This document shows positions 26,111 to 38,390 of a DNA stretch of 64,000 nucleotides, piece by piece. Location: contig NZ_CP021323.1 in NCBI RefSeq assembly GCF_002155145.1, positions 372,001-436,000 of the forward strand, written 5' to 3'. This stretch comes from Kushneria konosiri (lineage in GTDB: Bacteria > Pseudomonadota > Gammaproteobacteria > Pseudomonadales > Halomonadaceae). Numbering within the stretch: the stretch's first letter is position 1; the number at the start of each line of letters is the position of its first letter. The notes below the pieces were generated by a model. That model was not told the origin of the DNA. It was given only the letters and a program-made list of their open reading frames with translations, and did no database searches. Made by a program: the position numbers and the translations under genes.

Positions 26111-26252
26111 GACGCTATGCACCTTGAATTAGCCTTTTAGCAGATGGGACTTGATGCTGCAGGCTGAGGGTTTGACGAATGGGCAAATCAACTGCCTTGA
26201 CGTACCACGTACGACGAGCACAGACTGGGCCCGCGATGGCCTGACCATTGCT

Positions 26253-26361
26253 GCTTGACGGGGTGCCGGTGGAACCGGCTGAGATCACCTTGTGTCGCCT
26301 GGCGATACCACGGTGGATCCCGATGAACCTGATCCGGCTAATACCGGCGTAGGGATCAAGC
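26253..26361 (+). ncRNA. TPP riboswitch upstream of thiC
   Basis: The aptamer blocks GACGGGGTGCCGG, CCGGCTGAGAT, GATGAACCTGATCCGGCTAAT and ACCGGCGTAGGGAT are present. P1 pairs GCTTGA (26253-26258) with TCAAGC (26356-26361). It is followed by 96 bp of expression platform before the thiC ATG. Its 5' flank (CGATGGCCTGACCATTG) is nearly the same as that of the tenA copy, showing common descent of the two leaders. Confidence 0.95.
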
Positions 26362-26436
26362 GAAGGGTCCACGCTACCATCATGGCATCTCGCAACACCT
26401 CCCCTTCTCTGCCTACGCGGTGCGCCGGCTGACTGA

Positions 26437-28398
<1,962 letters not shown>

Positions 28399-28413
28399 AC
28401 CGCCAACGACAAG

Positions 28414-28440
28414 AGCCCCGGCAAGCCGGGGCTTTCTTTT
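28414..28440 (+). terminator. Intrinsic terminator of thiC
   Basis: AGCCCCGGC (28414-28422) pairs with GCCGGGGCT (28425-28433), followed by TTTCTTTT. It starts 16 bp after the thiC stop. Confidence 0.92.
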
Positions 28441-28530
28441 CTCGAGAGTCCACCACTTTTAAAACCACTTCTCGTGCTTACCGCGCCCGACCAATGTCTA
28501 TAGGTCCATTGTCAGACAAGCGTTGAGGTA

Positions 28531-28564
28531 AATATCAGACATTATTATATTTATATCTGATATT
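28531..28564. promoter_or_regulatory. Palindromic operator upstream of the FadR-type regulator
   Basis: AATATCAGA (28531-28539) and TCTGATATT (28556-28564) form a perfect 9-bp inverted repeat separated by 16 bp of AT-rich sequence. A further GTCAGAC lies at 28511-28517. The right arm abuts the Shine-Dalgarno of the regulator gene, so binding would be expected to block its expression. This suggests autorepression by the encoded GntR/FadR protein. Confidence 0.6.
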
Positions 28565-28575
28565 TGGAGACGCCT

Positions 28576-29343
28576 GTGTCCGATAGACAATCCCTGCCTC
28601 ATGCGCCCGCCAATGCCGATGCCGCGACACTGGCTGCCGCTCTGGCCCATACCATCCTGTCAGGCCGATGGGTCTGCGGTGATACCGTCCCTCGCGAGAT
28701 GGATCTTTGTGCGCATTTCGGCGTCAGTCGCAATCGCATCCGCAACGCGCTGGCAACGCTAAGTGCCTGCGGTCTGATCGAGCGCACCGCTGGCCGCGGG
28801 ACCGTAGTGTGCAATATTTCGGAATGGCACCTGCTGGACCCCAACATGAGCCTCTGGCTGTCCCGGCTGGAAACCCCGCATCCGCGACTGGTACATGAAG
28901 TGTTTGCCTTTCGTCTGGCGGCCGAACCCTACGTCAGCGAACTGGCTGCACGTGCAGCCACGGCGCTGGATCTGGCGCAGATTGAAAGCGCCTTCAACGG
29001 CATGTGTGATACCGCCCATGACCCGGCGCAGCGCGGCGCTCATATCGATCATGATGTGGCCTTTCATGATGCCATCTATCGCGCCAGTCACAATCTGGTC
29101 TGGCGCCAGATGGGCATTTTACTGCGTCCCTCGATTGTGGCCCTGATTCAACGCTCTCATCACCGCGTTGATCGTCTCGACGACAGCCTGGAGCGGCATC
29201 GCCGGGTGCTGGAAGCCATCCGCATGCGCCAGCCCGACGCAGCTCGTGAAGCCACTGAACATGTGCTGGCGCGTACGGCCACTGATCTCGAACTGTCAGG
29301 ACGCCTCCCCGAGCTGCGCCCCGGGGTCAACGTCAGTCCCTGA
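28576..29343 (+). CDS. GntR/FadR-family regulator with FCD domain
   Basis: The 255-residue protein has an N-terminal GntR winged helix (about residues 15-80, MDLCAHFGVSRNRIRNALAT) and an FCD ligand-binding domain. Likely metal ligands lie in DHDVAFHDAIYRAS and HRRVLEAI. The architecture resembles regulators of sugar-acid use such as DgoR. The GTG at 28576 follows GGAG by 6 bp; a TTG at 28564 is less likely. It precedes the beta-galactosidase gene by 125 bp and probably controls it. Confidence 0.88.
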   Translation: MSDRQSLPHAPANADAATLAAALAHTILSGRWVCGDTVPREMDLCAHFGVSRNRIRNALATLSACGLIERTAGRGTVVCNISEWHLLDPNMSLWLSRLETPHPRLVHEVFAFRLAAEPYVSELAARAATALDLAQIESAFNGMCDTAHDPAQRGAHIDHDVAFHDAIYRASHNLVWRQMGILLRPSIVALIQRSHHRVDRLDDSLERHRRVLEAIRMRQPDAAREATEHVLARTATDLELSGRLPELRPGVNVSP

Positions 29344-29468
29344 CGCGCACTACCTTGTGCATACGCCGCGACCTGACGCACTCAAAGCCATTTTCAGGGC
29401 TTTCACACCCATCATGTCCGGATCTGATGTGAAAGTCCCATTACCCACTCATCTTCATGGAGCCCCTC

Positions 29469-31445
29469 ATGCAATTAGGTGTCTGCTACTACCCCGAACA
29501 CTGGCCGTCACAGCGCTGGGCCGACGATGCACGCGCCATGGTCGAGGCCGGTATCAGCGTGGTACGCATCGGTGAATTTGCTTGGAGCCGACTGGAGCCA
29601 CGCTCGGGCGAGCTGCAGTTTGAGTGGCTGGACAGGGCCGTGGCCACACTGGCCGAGGCGGGGCTTTCCATCGTCATGGGCACACCCACCGCGACGCCAC
29701 CCAAATGGCTGGTCGATGCCCATCCGGAGATTCTCGCCGTGGACGAGCATGGCCGGCCGCGCGGCTTCGGGTCACGTCGTCACTACTGCTTCGCTTCACC
29801 GGTCTATCGCACCCAGAGCGAGCGCATTGTTCGACTGATGGCCGAGCGTTATGCGAACCATCCGGCCATCATCGCCTGGCAGGCCGACAACGAATATGGC
29901 TGTCATGACACCATCCTCAGCTACTCGCCGGCCGCGCGCGAAGGCTTCGGCCATTGGCTCGAGAAGCATTATGGCGATGTTGAGACGCTGAATCATGCCT
30001 GGGGCAGCGTGTTCTGGAGCATGGAAGTCACCGGATTTGAACAGATCGAGGCGCCGGTCGGTACCGTGACCGAACCCCACCCGGCCATCGTGCTCGATTA
30101 TCGCCGCTACTGTTCGGATCTGGTGGTGACCTATAACCGGCTACAGGTCGATACCCTGCGTGGCGCCGGCGTGTCCGTGGATATTATTCATAACTTCATG
30201 GGACTTTTTACAGAGTTTGATCATTTCGACGTCGCCCGCGATCTCGACATTGCCAGCTGGGATAGCTATCCGCTGGGCTTTTTAGAGCGCGGTGCGCATG
30301 ACGAGGCCACTCGAGATTACTATCGCCAGCAGGGTCATCCGGATTTCGCCGGATTTCACCATGATCTTTACCGCGCGATGTGTCAGGGGCGCTGGTGGGT
30401 CATGGAACAGCAGCCCGGGCCGGTCAACTGGGCCATCAGCAATGCCGCGCCCCTGCCCGGCATGGTCCGCCTCTGGAGCCATGAAGCCTTCGCCCACGGC
30501 GCCGAGGTGGTGTCCTATTTTCGCTGGCGTCAGGCCCCCTTCGCTCAGGAGCAGATGCACGCGGGCCTTTTGCTCCCCGACGGCAGTCAGTCCCGTGCCT
30601 GGCAGGAGCTTTTGGCCGTGCGTGACGAACTCCCCGGGCTGGCGCAGCAGGACATCACCACGACCCAGGCATCGGTGGCGTTGATGTTTGACTATAGCGC
30701 CGTCTGGGCCTGCCAGATTCAACCGCACGCCGCTGACTTTGATGCCCTTGAGCTGCATTTAAGCTGGTATAGCGCCCTGCGCCGGCTGGGTCTGGATGTC
30801 GATATTATCCCGCCGACGGCCGCGCTTGATGGCTATGCCATGGTCGTCCTGCCGTGTCAGGTCATCGCCGATGAAGCCTTGGCCCAAAGACTCGAGACTG
30901 CCCATGCCTCCGGGTCGCGGCTGATCATCGGGGCACGCTCCGGCTCGCGAACGCCTGATTTTCAGATACCAGCCAATCTGGCGCCCGGCCCGCTGGCCCC
31001 ACTGACCGGGGTGACGATCGATCAGGTTGATGGCCTGCGCCCCGGCGCCCGGCCACGCCTGACTCTGCCCGGCAGTCCGCAGGGCCACGGCCTGCGCTGG
31101 CGCGAGCAGCTGGATGAGAACCGCCTGAAGGCTCGTATTGTCCATCGCTTCGAGGATGGTATGCCGGCGGTGACCGACCATCAGGGCGTGACCTACCTCA
31201 CCGCCTGGCTGGACGAAGACAGCATGATGGCGATTTTCGCCGAGGCAAGTCGCGCCATCGATATGGCCACCACCGTACTGCCCGAGGGGGTCAGGCTGCG
31301 CCGTCGCGGCACACTCTGTTTTGCCTTCAACTACGCGCCCGAGCCCCGCCATCTACCAGATCATCTGATCCCGGCAGCGGGCTATCTGGTCGGCGGTACG
31401 ACGCTTCCCCCGGCCGGCGTCAGTATCTGGTCGATAGCGCACTGA
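29469..31445 (+). CDS. GH42 beta-galactosidase
   Basis: The 658-residue cytoplasmic glycosidase begins [12 protein letters not shown], the family opening. The acid/base Glu is in [10 protein letters not shown] (about residue 142) and the nucleophile Glu in [13 protein letters not shown] (about 313). The trimerisation and C-terminal domains are complete. No signal peptide is present. GH42 enzymes remove beta-galactosyl residues from plant-derived oligosaccharides as often as from lactose, so the natural substrate is open. ATG 29469 follows GGAG by 6 bp; ATG 29457 would add four residues. It faces the symporter gene across a bidirectional terminator. Confidence 0.94.
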   Translation: MQLGVCYYPEHWPSQRWADDARAMVEAGISVVRIGEFAWSRLEPRSGELQFEWLDRAVATLAEAGLSIVMGTPTATPPKWLVDAHPEILAVDEHGRPRGFGSRRHYCFASPVYRTQSERIVRLMAERYANHPAIIAWQADNEYGCHDTILSYSPAAREGFGHWLEKHYGDVETLNHAWGSVFWSMEVTGFEQIEAPVGTVTEPHPAIVLDYRRYCSDLVVTYNRLQVDTLRGAGVSVDIIHNFMGLFTEFDHFDVARDLDIASWDSYPLGFLERGAHDEATRDYYRQQGHPDFAGFHHDLYRAMCQGRWWVMEQQPGPVNWAISNAAPLPGMVRLWSHEAFAHGAEVVSYFRWRQAPFAQEQMHAGLLLPDGSQSRAWQELLAVRDELPGLAQQDITTTQASVALMFDYSAVWACQIQPHAADFDALELHLSWYSALRRLGLDVDIIPPTAALDGYAMVVLPCQVIADEALAQRLETAHASGSRLIIGARSGSRTPDFQIPANLAPGPLAPLTGVTIDQVDGLRPGARPRLTLPGSPQGHGLRWREQLDENRLKARIVHRFEDGMPAVTDHQGVTYLTAWLDEDSMMAIFAEASRAIDMATTVLPEGVRLRRRGTLCFAFNYAPEPRHLPDHLIPAAGYLVGGTTLPPAGVSIWSIAH

Positions 31446-31465
31446 TCCTGACAGCCGGATAACGA

Positions 31466-31503
31466 CACTGCCCCCGCTCGGATAACCGACGCGGGGGGCA
31501 GTG
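31466..31503. terminator. Terminator between convergent GH42 and symporter genes
   Basis: CACTGCCCCC (31466-31475) pairs with GGGGGCAGTG (31494-31503) around an 18-nt loop containing a second small hairpin, followed by CTTTTA on the plus strand. Confidence 0.75.
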
Positions 31504-31579
31504 CTTTTATAAACAGTACGTTTGTGGACAGTGGATCAGCGCCTGCGATCAATCCCTTCACAGGCGCTGCATGAGAAGG

Positions 31580-33172
<1,593 letters not shown>

Positions 33173-33273
33173 GACGTTGCCTTATGGAGACAAAAGGAGA
33201 TGGCTACAGGAAATCGCCAAGTCTATCGTGGCGAAAAAAGCAGACCATTCGCAATTTGTCTTACTTATGCATC

Positions 33274-33302
33274 GTAAATGTCCAACAATTTAGAACATTT
33301 AC
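33274..33302. promoter_or_regulatory. Inverted repeat in the symporter promoter region
   Basis: GTAAATGT (33274-33281) and ACATTTAC (33295-33302) form a perfect 8-bp inverted repeat with 13 bp between, about 100 bp upstream of the symporter start, in a locally AT-rich stretch. It differs from the palindrome before the FadR-type gene. The rest of 33173-33424 holds no supported gene. Confidence 0.45.
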
Positions 33303-33424
33303 TAAAAGTCATGATGTTGTTAGATGAATCTGCCCTGATGACGAGATGGCTTTTGCATTTTCGAAGCCATAAAAAAGACCCTACCGATGGAAAATCCGAG
33401 GCGTCAGGAACCATGTCTTAAACG

Positions 33425-33455
33425 AAAAAAGGCCCCGGCAAACCGGGGCCTTTTT
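33425..33455. terminator. Bidirectional terminator downstream of glutaredoxin-like gene
   Basis: GGCCCCGG (33431-33438) pairs with CCGGGGCC (33443-33450), loop CAAA, flanked by AAAAAA and TTTTT. It lies 17 bp beyond the minus-strand stop at 33472. Confidence 0.9.
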
Positions 33456-33471
33456 CAGCCTAAAAGCGACA

Positions 33472-33873
33472 TCATGCTGCGGGCTGCGGCTCGAAGCGCT
33501 TTTGCAGATAGCCCTTGATGTCGTCGGACTCATACATCCATTCGGTCTGACCGTCTTCACCCTCAATGGCCAGACACGGCACCTTGACGCGCCCGCCACC
33601 GGCCTTGAGGGCCTGTCGGGCCGCATCGTCGTGCTGGGTATCGCGCAGAGCGATCGGCAGCGCCAGACGATGCATTTCATGGCGCACCTTCACGCAGAAG
33701 GGGCAGGTGCGAAACTGAAAAAGCGTCAGCGTCTGACAGGCGCGATCCACCTCGGCCTGCGCCTGGGGGTTACGGGTGACCGACTCGGGACGACCGAAGC
33801 GGTCGCGGGCAATCATGACAGGCGCCAGCACCAGCCGCACGGTTTTGAAAAAGTAACGCATGACGATTTTCAT
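33472..33873 (-). CDS. Membrane-anchored glutaredoxin-like protein (CPFC)
   Basis: The 133-residue protein has an N-terminal hydrophobic stretch (about 6-22) that may anchor it. A glutaredoxin/GST-N fold follows, with the CPFC redox motif in FQFRTCPFCVKVRHEMHRL (about residues 53-71) and the cis-Pro segment KVPCLAIEGEDG. It ends TEWMYESDDIKGYLQKRF. A paralogue at 38391-38705 shares CPFC, GGGR..VPCL and the WMYES segment. The partner is unknown. Confidence 0.87.
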   Translation of the reverse strand: MKIVMRYFFKTVRLVLAPVMIARDRFGRPESVTRNPQAQAEVDRACQTLTLFQFRTCPFCVKVRHEMHRLALPIALRDTQHDDAARQALKAGGGRVKVPCLAIEGEDGQTEWMYESDDIKGYLQKRFEPQPAA

Positions 33874-33918
33874 GATGACACCACAGGGAAGTAAAACGAA
33901 GGGACGGCGCCCATGATA

Positions 33919-34995
33919 TCAGCCCTGGCCGCCATGGTTGACCCCCGCGGCCCGGGGGATCATCTGCAGGAGGGTCCAGGGCGCTTCGCAGGCGTACTTC
34001 TGGTCACGTTCGGCGTCGTGATCACCCAGCGCCAGTTCGCGGTCATTGTCATACACCACGAACAGACGGTCATGATCCAGCACCGCCAGCCCCTCGGCCT
34101 TGTGGGTAAAGACCAGCGGTTCCCCAGTGTCATTTTCCACCAGCGCTGGCGCCATGCCCTGGGTGAAGTCCGCCATATCGATTCTCCAGAGATAACCACC
34201 GATGCTGTCGATGCCGCCCTGCTCGTTTTCAAAGCTGGTCAGTAGATAAAGCTGCTGGTTGTAATGGTCATATTCCAGACTGGATAGACCACACAGATGC
34301 TTCACGGCGTCGAACCGGCCGGGGTCGAACGCATAGTGCTCACGCATCTCGTCAACAAACACCAGCTGACCCTGCTCATTGATCCGGTAATGAGCACCGA
34401 CCACGCGGCAGACATAGTTGAAATCATCAAAATGCTGGCCCTGTTCACGCACACCGAACAACAGCAGGCCGTCTCCCTTATCGGCTGGAATGGCCGCCAG
34501 CCCTTCGATCTTGTAGTAGGGCATGCCGATGGCCGCCGTCAGGCGCTGACGCAGCTCGAGTGATCCTTCCACGCCGTCACGCGGGTCCGGGTCCACGACC
34601 TGCACCCGGTCAGGGTCTCCCAGCGGCCAGATCAGCAGGTGGTTATAATCGTTGAGAGAGTCGTCGTCAGGCTGGATGCGATCAAAGCCGGTGGTGGCCA
34701 GCACATGACGGCCATCCACGGTGAGCGCGAAATCCTCATACTTGATGGCTTGGCGAATCAGCGGCTGAGTGTAGTAGGACAGCGTCTCTTCCTGTGGACG
34801 CCCCTGATCGTCGATATCGACGGCAAAGACCGAAGAGCGCTCGGCGCCGGGCACCGGCTTGTCACTGCCCAGAATCAGACGCTGACCGTCATACACCACG
34901 GCGGAGATTTCGGCATGAACCAGCTGCTGGCGCTCATCGGTCAACCCGACCGGAAAGCAGTGCAGTGTATTGTGATATAACGAACGTGCCTGCAT
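33919..34995 (-). CDS. Unknown protein with beta-propeller-like repeats
   Basis: I do not recognise this 358-residue cytoplasmic protein (no signal peptide, no membrane helix). It has repeated strand-turn blocks such as YDGQRLILGSDK, TVDGRHVLATTGFD, YNQQLYLLTSFENE and DHDRLFVVYDNDREL. These resemble blades of a beta-propeller like DUF3616 or phytase-like esterase domains. Asp- and Glu-rich loops could bind metal. It is transcribed toward the glutaredoxin-like gene, with 45 bp between. Confidence 0.7.
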   Translation of the reverse strand: MQARSLYHNTLHCFPVGLTDERQQLVHAEISAVVYDGQRLILGSDKPVPGAERSSVFAVDIDDQGRPQEETLSYYTQPLIRQAIKYEDFALTVDGRHVLATTGFDRIQPDDDSLNDYNHLLIWPLGDPDRVQVVDPDPRDGVEGSLELRQRLTAAIGMPYYKIEGLAAIPADKGDGLLLFGVREQGQHFDDFNYVCRVVGAHYRINEQGQLVFVDEMREHYAFDPGRFDAVKHLCGLSSLEYDHYNQQLYLLTSFENEQGGIDSIGGYLWRIDMADFTQGMAPALVENDTGEPLVFTHKAEGLAVLDHDRLFVVYDNDRELALGDHDAERDQKYACEAPWTLLQMIPRAAGVNHGGQG

Positions 34996-35138
34996 GGTAT
35001 GGCCTCTTGTCCGGGTGATTCAAAACGGCAATATCTACTGTCTGGCGTCGGCGCCTGGTCGATACAACCCCTTGAGCCCCTTGTTCACACCGTCATCTGC
35101 TGTTTTAGCCGTGGCCTGAAGGTCGGGCGTCTCCGGTG

Positions 35139-36101
35139 ATGGCGTTCCACTGCGGAGATCCGTGCTTGGAAGTTCTTGCCATTACCGCCCCCATCTTCAT
35201 GTTGATTGCGCTGGGCTATCTGGCTGTCATGGGCGGCGTGGTGACACGAGACCATGTGCACGGCGTGGGGCGTTTTGTGGTCACACTGGCCCTGCCGGCA
35301 CTTATCATACGGGCCCTGAGTCAGCATGCGCTGACGGAAGTCTTCAACGCGCACTATCTGCTGGCTTATGGTCTGGGCTCGCTGTCGGTTCTGCTGATGG
35401 GGCTGGCACTCACCCGGCGACAGGGGCAGCGTCTGGACCATGGCGCCATCATGGCCATGGGCATGGGGACCTCCAACAGCGGGTTTATCGGCTACCCCAT
35501 CGCCGTGATGGTGATCGGCCCTACGGCCGGGGTAGCACTGGCGCTGTGCATGCTGATCGAAAACATGCTGATGATCCCCTTGAGTCTGGCGCTGGCCGAG
35601 GCCGGCCGCCAGCAGGGTGTCTCGGTTTTTCGAATGCTTTTGGCCACGCTACGCCAGCTGATTCGCAACCCCATCATCATTGCGATCGTGACCGGCGCGA
35701 CGCTGTCGCTGACCGGTCTTGATCTGCCGGAACCGCTCTACAAGGCACTCGACATGCTGGCCAATGCCTCGGCACCGGCAGCGCTGTTCGTCATTGGCGG
35801 GACGCTTTACGGGCTCAGAGTAAGGGGCATGTATCGTGACGTGGCACAGATTACGCTGGCCAAGCTGGTGATCCACCCGCTGCTGGTACTGCTGTTCTTT
35901 CAGATCTTCCCGATCGACAACACCGAGCTGATGATTGGTGCCCTGCTGATTGCCAGCGCCCCCATGCTGAGCGTTTATCCCATTTTCGGGACGCGCTTTG
36001 CCATGGATGGACTCTGCGCCGCCGCACTGCTGGTCGCCACGACCGGCGCCTTTTTCACCATCAGCGCCGCCATCTGGCTCATTCATCAGACCGGTGTCTG
36101 A
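35139..36101 (+). CDS. AEC (auxin efflux carrier) family transporter
   Basis: The 320-residue membrane protein has about ten hydrophobic segments and the family features ITAPIFMLIALGYLA, TLALPALIIRAL, GTSNSGFIGYPIAVMVIGP and NASAPAALFVIGGTLYG. Bacterial AEC proteins carry malate, malonate or other anions. The start is uncertain: ATG 35139 is used here, but TTG 35166 has a better-placed GGAG (35154-35157) and would begin right before the first helix. Its stop abuts that of the convergent adenine deaminase gene with no bases between. Confidence 0.88.
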   Translation: MAFHCGDPCLEVLAITAPIFMLIALGYLAVMGGVVTRDHVHGVGRFVVTLALPALIIRALSQHALTEVFNAHYLLAYGLGSLSVLLMGLALTRRQGQRLDHGAIMAMGMGTSNSGFIGYPIAVMVIGPTAGVALALCMLIENMLMIPLSLALAEAGRQQGVSVFRMLLATLRQLIRNPIIIAIVTGATLSLTGLDLPEPLYKALDMLANASAPAALFVIGGTLYGLRVRGMYRDVAQITLAKLVIHPLLVLLFFQIFPIDNTELMIGALLIASAPMLSVYPIFGTRFAMDGLCAAALLVATTGAFFTISAAIWLIHQTGV

Positions 36102-37094
36102 TCAGCACTCGGCCAGCGTCTTCAGCAACGTTTCACGGCGGGACTCGTCCATGAAGGCGGCTTCGATGGCGTTGCGGGCCAGCACGCGGAAAGCGTCTTC
36201 ATCCCAGCCAAAGGCCTCATGACAGGCCATAAAGTTATTGAGCATGCCGCCACCGAAATAGGCCGGATCATCGGAATTGAGCGTCACGCACAGGCCATGA
36301 TCGAGAAGACCGGGCAGCGTGTGGTCTTCCAGACGCTCAAAGACCTTCAGATACACGTTGGATAGCGGGCAGACCGTCAGCGGAATCTGCTCGTTGGCAA
36401 GCCGGGCCACCAGCGCTTCGTCCTCGAGACAGCGTACGCCGTGATCGATACGACAGACATCCAGAGCATCCAGCGCCCCGCTGATATAGGCAGCCGGCCC
36501 TTCTTCACCGGCATGGGCCAGTCTTGCGATGCCAAGCGTGCGAGCACGTTCGAACACGGCCGTGAATTTCTCGGGCGGATTGCCCAGCTCGGCACTGTCC
36601 AGCCCGATTGCATCGATCTGGCCGTACCAGGGGGCGGCCTGTTCAAGGACATCCAGGGCCTCTTCGACGCTGCGGTCACGCAGAAAGCTCATGATCAGTG
36701 CCGTCGACATGCCAAAACGACGCGAGGCTTCCTCACGCGCCTGGCCCAGACCGGCAAACAGGGTCCGCATGGCCACGCCGCGCGCCAGATGCGGTTGCGG
36801 GTCAAACGACAGCTCGATATGAACCACGCCATCGGCATGAGCGCGCTCGAAATAGGCCATCGCCAGATCAAAGAAATCCTGCTCGGTATGCAGGACGTTC
36901 ATGCCCTGATAGTAGAGATCGAGAAAGGATTGCAGGTTGGTGAAGTTATAGGCCGCGCGGACCTCTTCAATGGAGCCATAGGGGAGCGCAACATCGTTTC
37001 TGGCGGCCAGCTCGAACATGAGCTCGGGTTCCAGCGTGCCCTCGATGTGCAGGTGCAGTTCCGCCTTGGGCAGCGTTTGTAGCCAGTCTTTCAT
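36102..37094 (-). CDS. Adenine deaminase (adenosine deaminase superfamily)
   Basis: The 330-residue amidohydrolase has the zinc motif ELHLHIEGTLEPEL at residues 11-24. The catalytic segment is AHAGEEGP, the third metal site is in CRIDHGVRC and the last in TLNSDDPAYFGG. PKAELHLH, the NLQEFLDLYY-like NLQSFLDLYY and the VGLDSxExGxPP-like block match Pseudomonas PA0148 as I recall it, which deaminates adenine rather than adenosine. The product would be hypoxanthine for purine salvage. ATG 37094 is preferred over 37100. Confidence 0.9.
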   Translation of the reverse strand: MKDWLQTLPKAELHLHIEGTLEPELMFELAARNDVALPYGSIEEVRAAYNFTNLQSFLDLYYQGMNVLHTEQDFFDLAMAYFERAHADGVVHIELSFDPQPHLARGVAMRTLFAGLGQAREEASRRFGMSTALIMSFLRDRSVEEALDVLEQAAPWYGQIDAIGLDSAELGNPPEKFTAVFERARTLGIARLAHAGEEGPAAYISGALDALDVCRIDHGVRCLEDEALVARLANEQIPLTVCPLSNVYLKVFERLEDHTLPGLLDHGLCVTLNSDDPAYFGGGMLNNFMACHEAFGWDEDAFRVLARNAIEAAFMDESRRETLLKTLAEC

Positions 37095-37247
37095 GAGCAC
37101 TTCCTCACAGTCCTGCAGTCAATCAGCACCGAAGTGCCGGATGATTCATCAAATATACGACCGGGGCCGTTTCACAACAGGCAGGATAAACCAGCCGCCC
37201 ATCGGTGTCGCGCGTATGCCGGCATCAAGAGCCCAGCACCACGAAAA

Positions 37248-37273
37248 GGGGGCTGCCTTGCTGGCAGCCCCCC
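37248..37273 (-). terminator. Terminator of ppiC
   Basis: On the minus strand GGGGCTGCC, a short loop and GGCAGCCCC form a strong stem (37248-37257 with 37263-37273), followed by CTTTTCG. It lies about 32 bp after the parvulin stop. Confidence 0.85.
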
Positions 37274-37304
37274 GGGGTCGATCCACCAGAGGTGGTGATC
37301 GTGA

Positions 37305-37583
37305 TCAGCTGCGGCTGGTCACTTCCAGCAGGTGATAGCCGAACTGGGTCTTGACCGGGCCGTGCACCTTGTTGAGATCGCCAGTGAAAACGACTTCATC
37401 AAATTCGCGCACCATCTGACCACGACCAAAGGTGCCCAGATCGCCGCCCTGCTTGCCGCTGGGGCACTTTGAATGCTCGCGGGCCACCTCGGCAAAGTCC
37501 TTGCCCTGCTCGATCTCGGTCTTGAGCGCTTCGCACTCGGCTTCGCTGTTCACCAGAATATGTCGTGCGCTTGCCTGGGCCAT
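37305..37583 (-). CDS. ppiC: Parvulin-type peptidyl-prolyl isomerase
   Basis: This 92-residue single-domain parvulin is the same size as E. coli PpiC. It begins MAQASARHILVNSEAECE with the conserved His of the active site. It contains SKCPSGKQGGDLGTFGRGQMV and ends VKTQFGYHLLEVTSRS with the second conserved His. No signal peptide, so cytosolic. It stands alone with its own terminator. Confidence 0.96.
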   Translation of the reverse strand: MAQASARHILVNSEAECEALKTEIEQGKDFAEVAREHSKCPSGKQGGDLGTFGRGQMVREFDEVVFTGDLNKVHGPVKTQFGYHLLEVTSRS

Positions 37584-37682
37584 GAAAGAGCCTCCTGAGG
37601 TTAAAACCCTGATTGTACGATGCCCCTGGAGTTAGCCATAGCGTCCTGGAAGCTTCGAATACAAAAAATGACCGGCCAACGG

Positions 37683-37709
37683 AAAGGGCCGCTCACTGAG
37701 CGGCCCTTT
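37683..37709 (-). terminator. Terminator downstream of csbD
   Basis: AAAGGGCCGCTCA and TGAGCGGCCCTTT form a near-perfect 27-nt palindrome, leaving a short loop once folded. It lies 25 bp after the CsbD stop; the T-run on the minus strand is only three bases. Confidence 0.8.
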
Positions 37710-37733
37710 TGTTAACTCTTCACATCAGAAGCA

Positions 37734-37916
37734 TTACTTCTTGATGGCGTCCTTGGCATTTCCCTTGGCGCTTTCGGCATGGCCTTTCGACTGCTGGGCC
37801 TTGCCTTCAGCTTCGGTCTCGGGATTGTCGGTTGCCTTGCCCACGGCTTCCTTGACCTTGCCCTTGACCTTGTCCATTGCGCCTTCGACCTTGTCTGACT
37901 TGGAATCATGAGCCAT
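37734..37916 (-). CDS. CsbD family stress protein
   Basis: The 60-residue, highly charged protein has the CsbD pattern AMDKVKGKVKEAVGKATDNP followed by EAEGKAQQSKGHAESAKGNAKD. CsbD-like proteins (YjbJ type) are abundant general-stress proteins of unknown mechanism. GGAGG lies 8 bp before the ATG at 37916, so the longer open frame from 37931 is not used. It is monocistronic with a terminator, near other stress-associated genes. Confidence 0.93.
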   Translation of the reverse strand: MAHDSKSDKVEGAMDKVKGKVKEAVGKATDNPETEAEGKAQQSKGHAESAKGNAKDAIKK

Positions 37917-38055
37917 GACAATTACCTCCATGTAGAAAATACGATATCGAACGTCTGGAGCGATATCCGCGTATCCGTGATACGCATACTGCAGTGTAGA
38001 CGGTTATGACATATTGCCAACGTCGTCAGATCGACTCGGACATGACCAGCAACGG

Positions 38056-38220
38056 TCAGTCCTTGTCGGCGGAATTGACCTTGCGCTCGCCCTTGGCCAA
38101 ATCCTTCTCACCCTTTTTGACATGATCCTTGTCGCCCGTGGCCTTGCCGGTCTCCTTCTGGATCTTGCCGCCAAGCTTGTCGATCATTCCTTCTGCCTTG
38201 CTACCTTTCGACTCTGACAT
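38056..38220 (-). CDS. Second small CsbD-like protein (54 residues)
   Basis: A 54-residue frame starts at ATG 38220-38218, with AGGAGG 7-8 bp upstream, and ends at TGA (38056). The sequence begins MSESKGSKAEGMIDKLGGKI and continues QKETGKATGDKDHVKKGEKD. This gives the Lys/Gly/Asp-rich helix pattern of CsbD proteins with one repeat only. It is below common gene-finder cut-offs. It parallels the CsbD gene 140 bp downstream, and the two may be co-regulated in stress. Confidence 0.82.
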   Translation of the reverse strand: MSESKGSKAEGMIDKLGGKIQKETGKATGDKDHVKKGEKDLAKGERKVNSADKD

Positions 38221-38390
38221 GCCAACCTCCTGTTCTGCATGATAATGCCGACGAGACCTGATACTGCCAGGCGCTCGTATCGAAACCCATATCTACAGCA
38301 TAGACGGCGCCAGCCGGTCGTCAGCCATGATTTTGTGAATGAATGTGACGGATTGGCCACAGCTATTCAGGCTGTATTAATCGCACTCGC

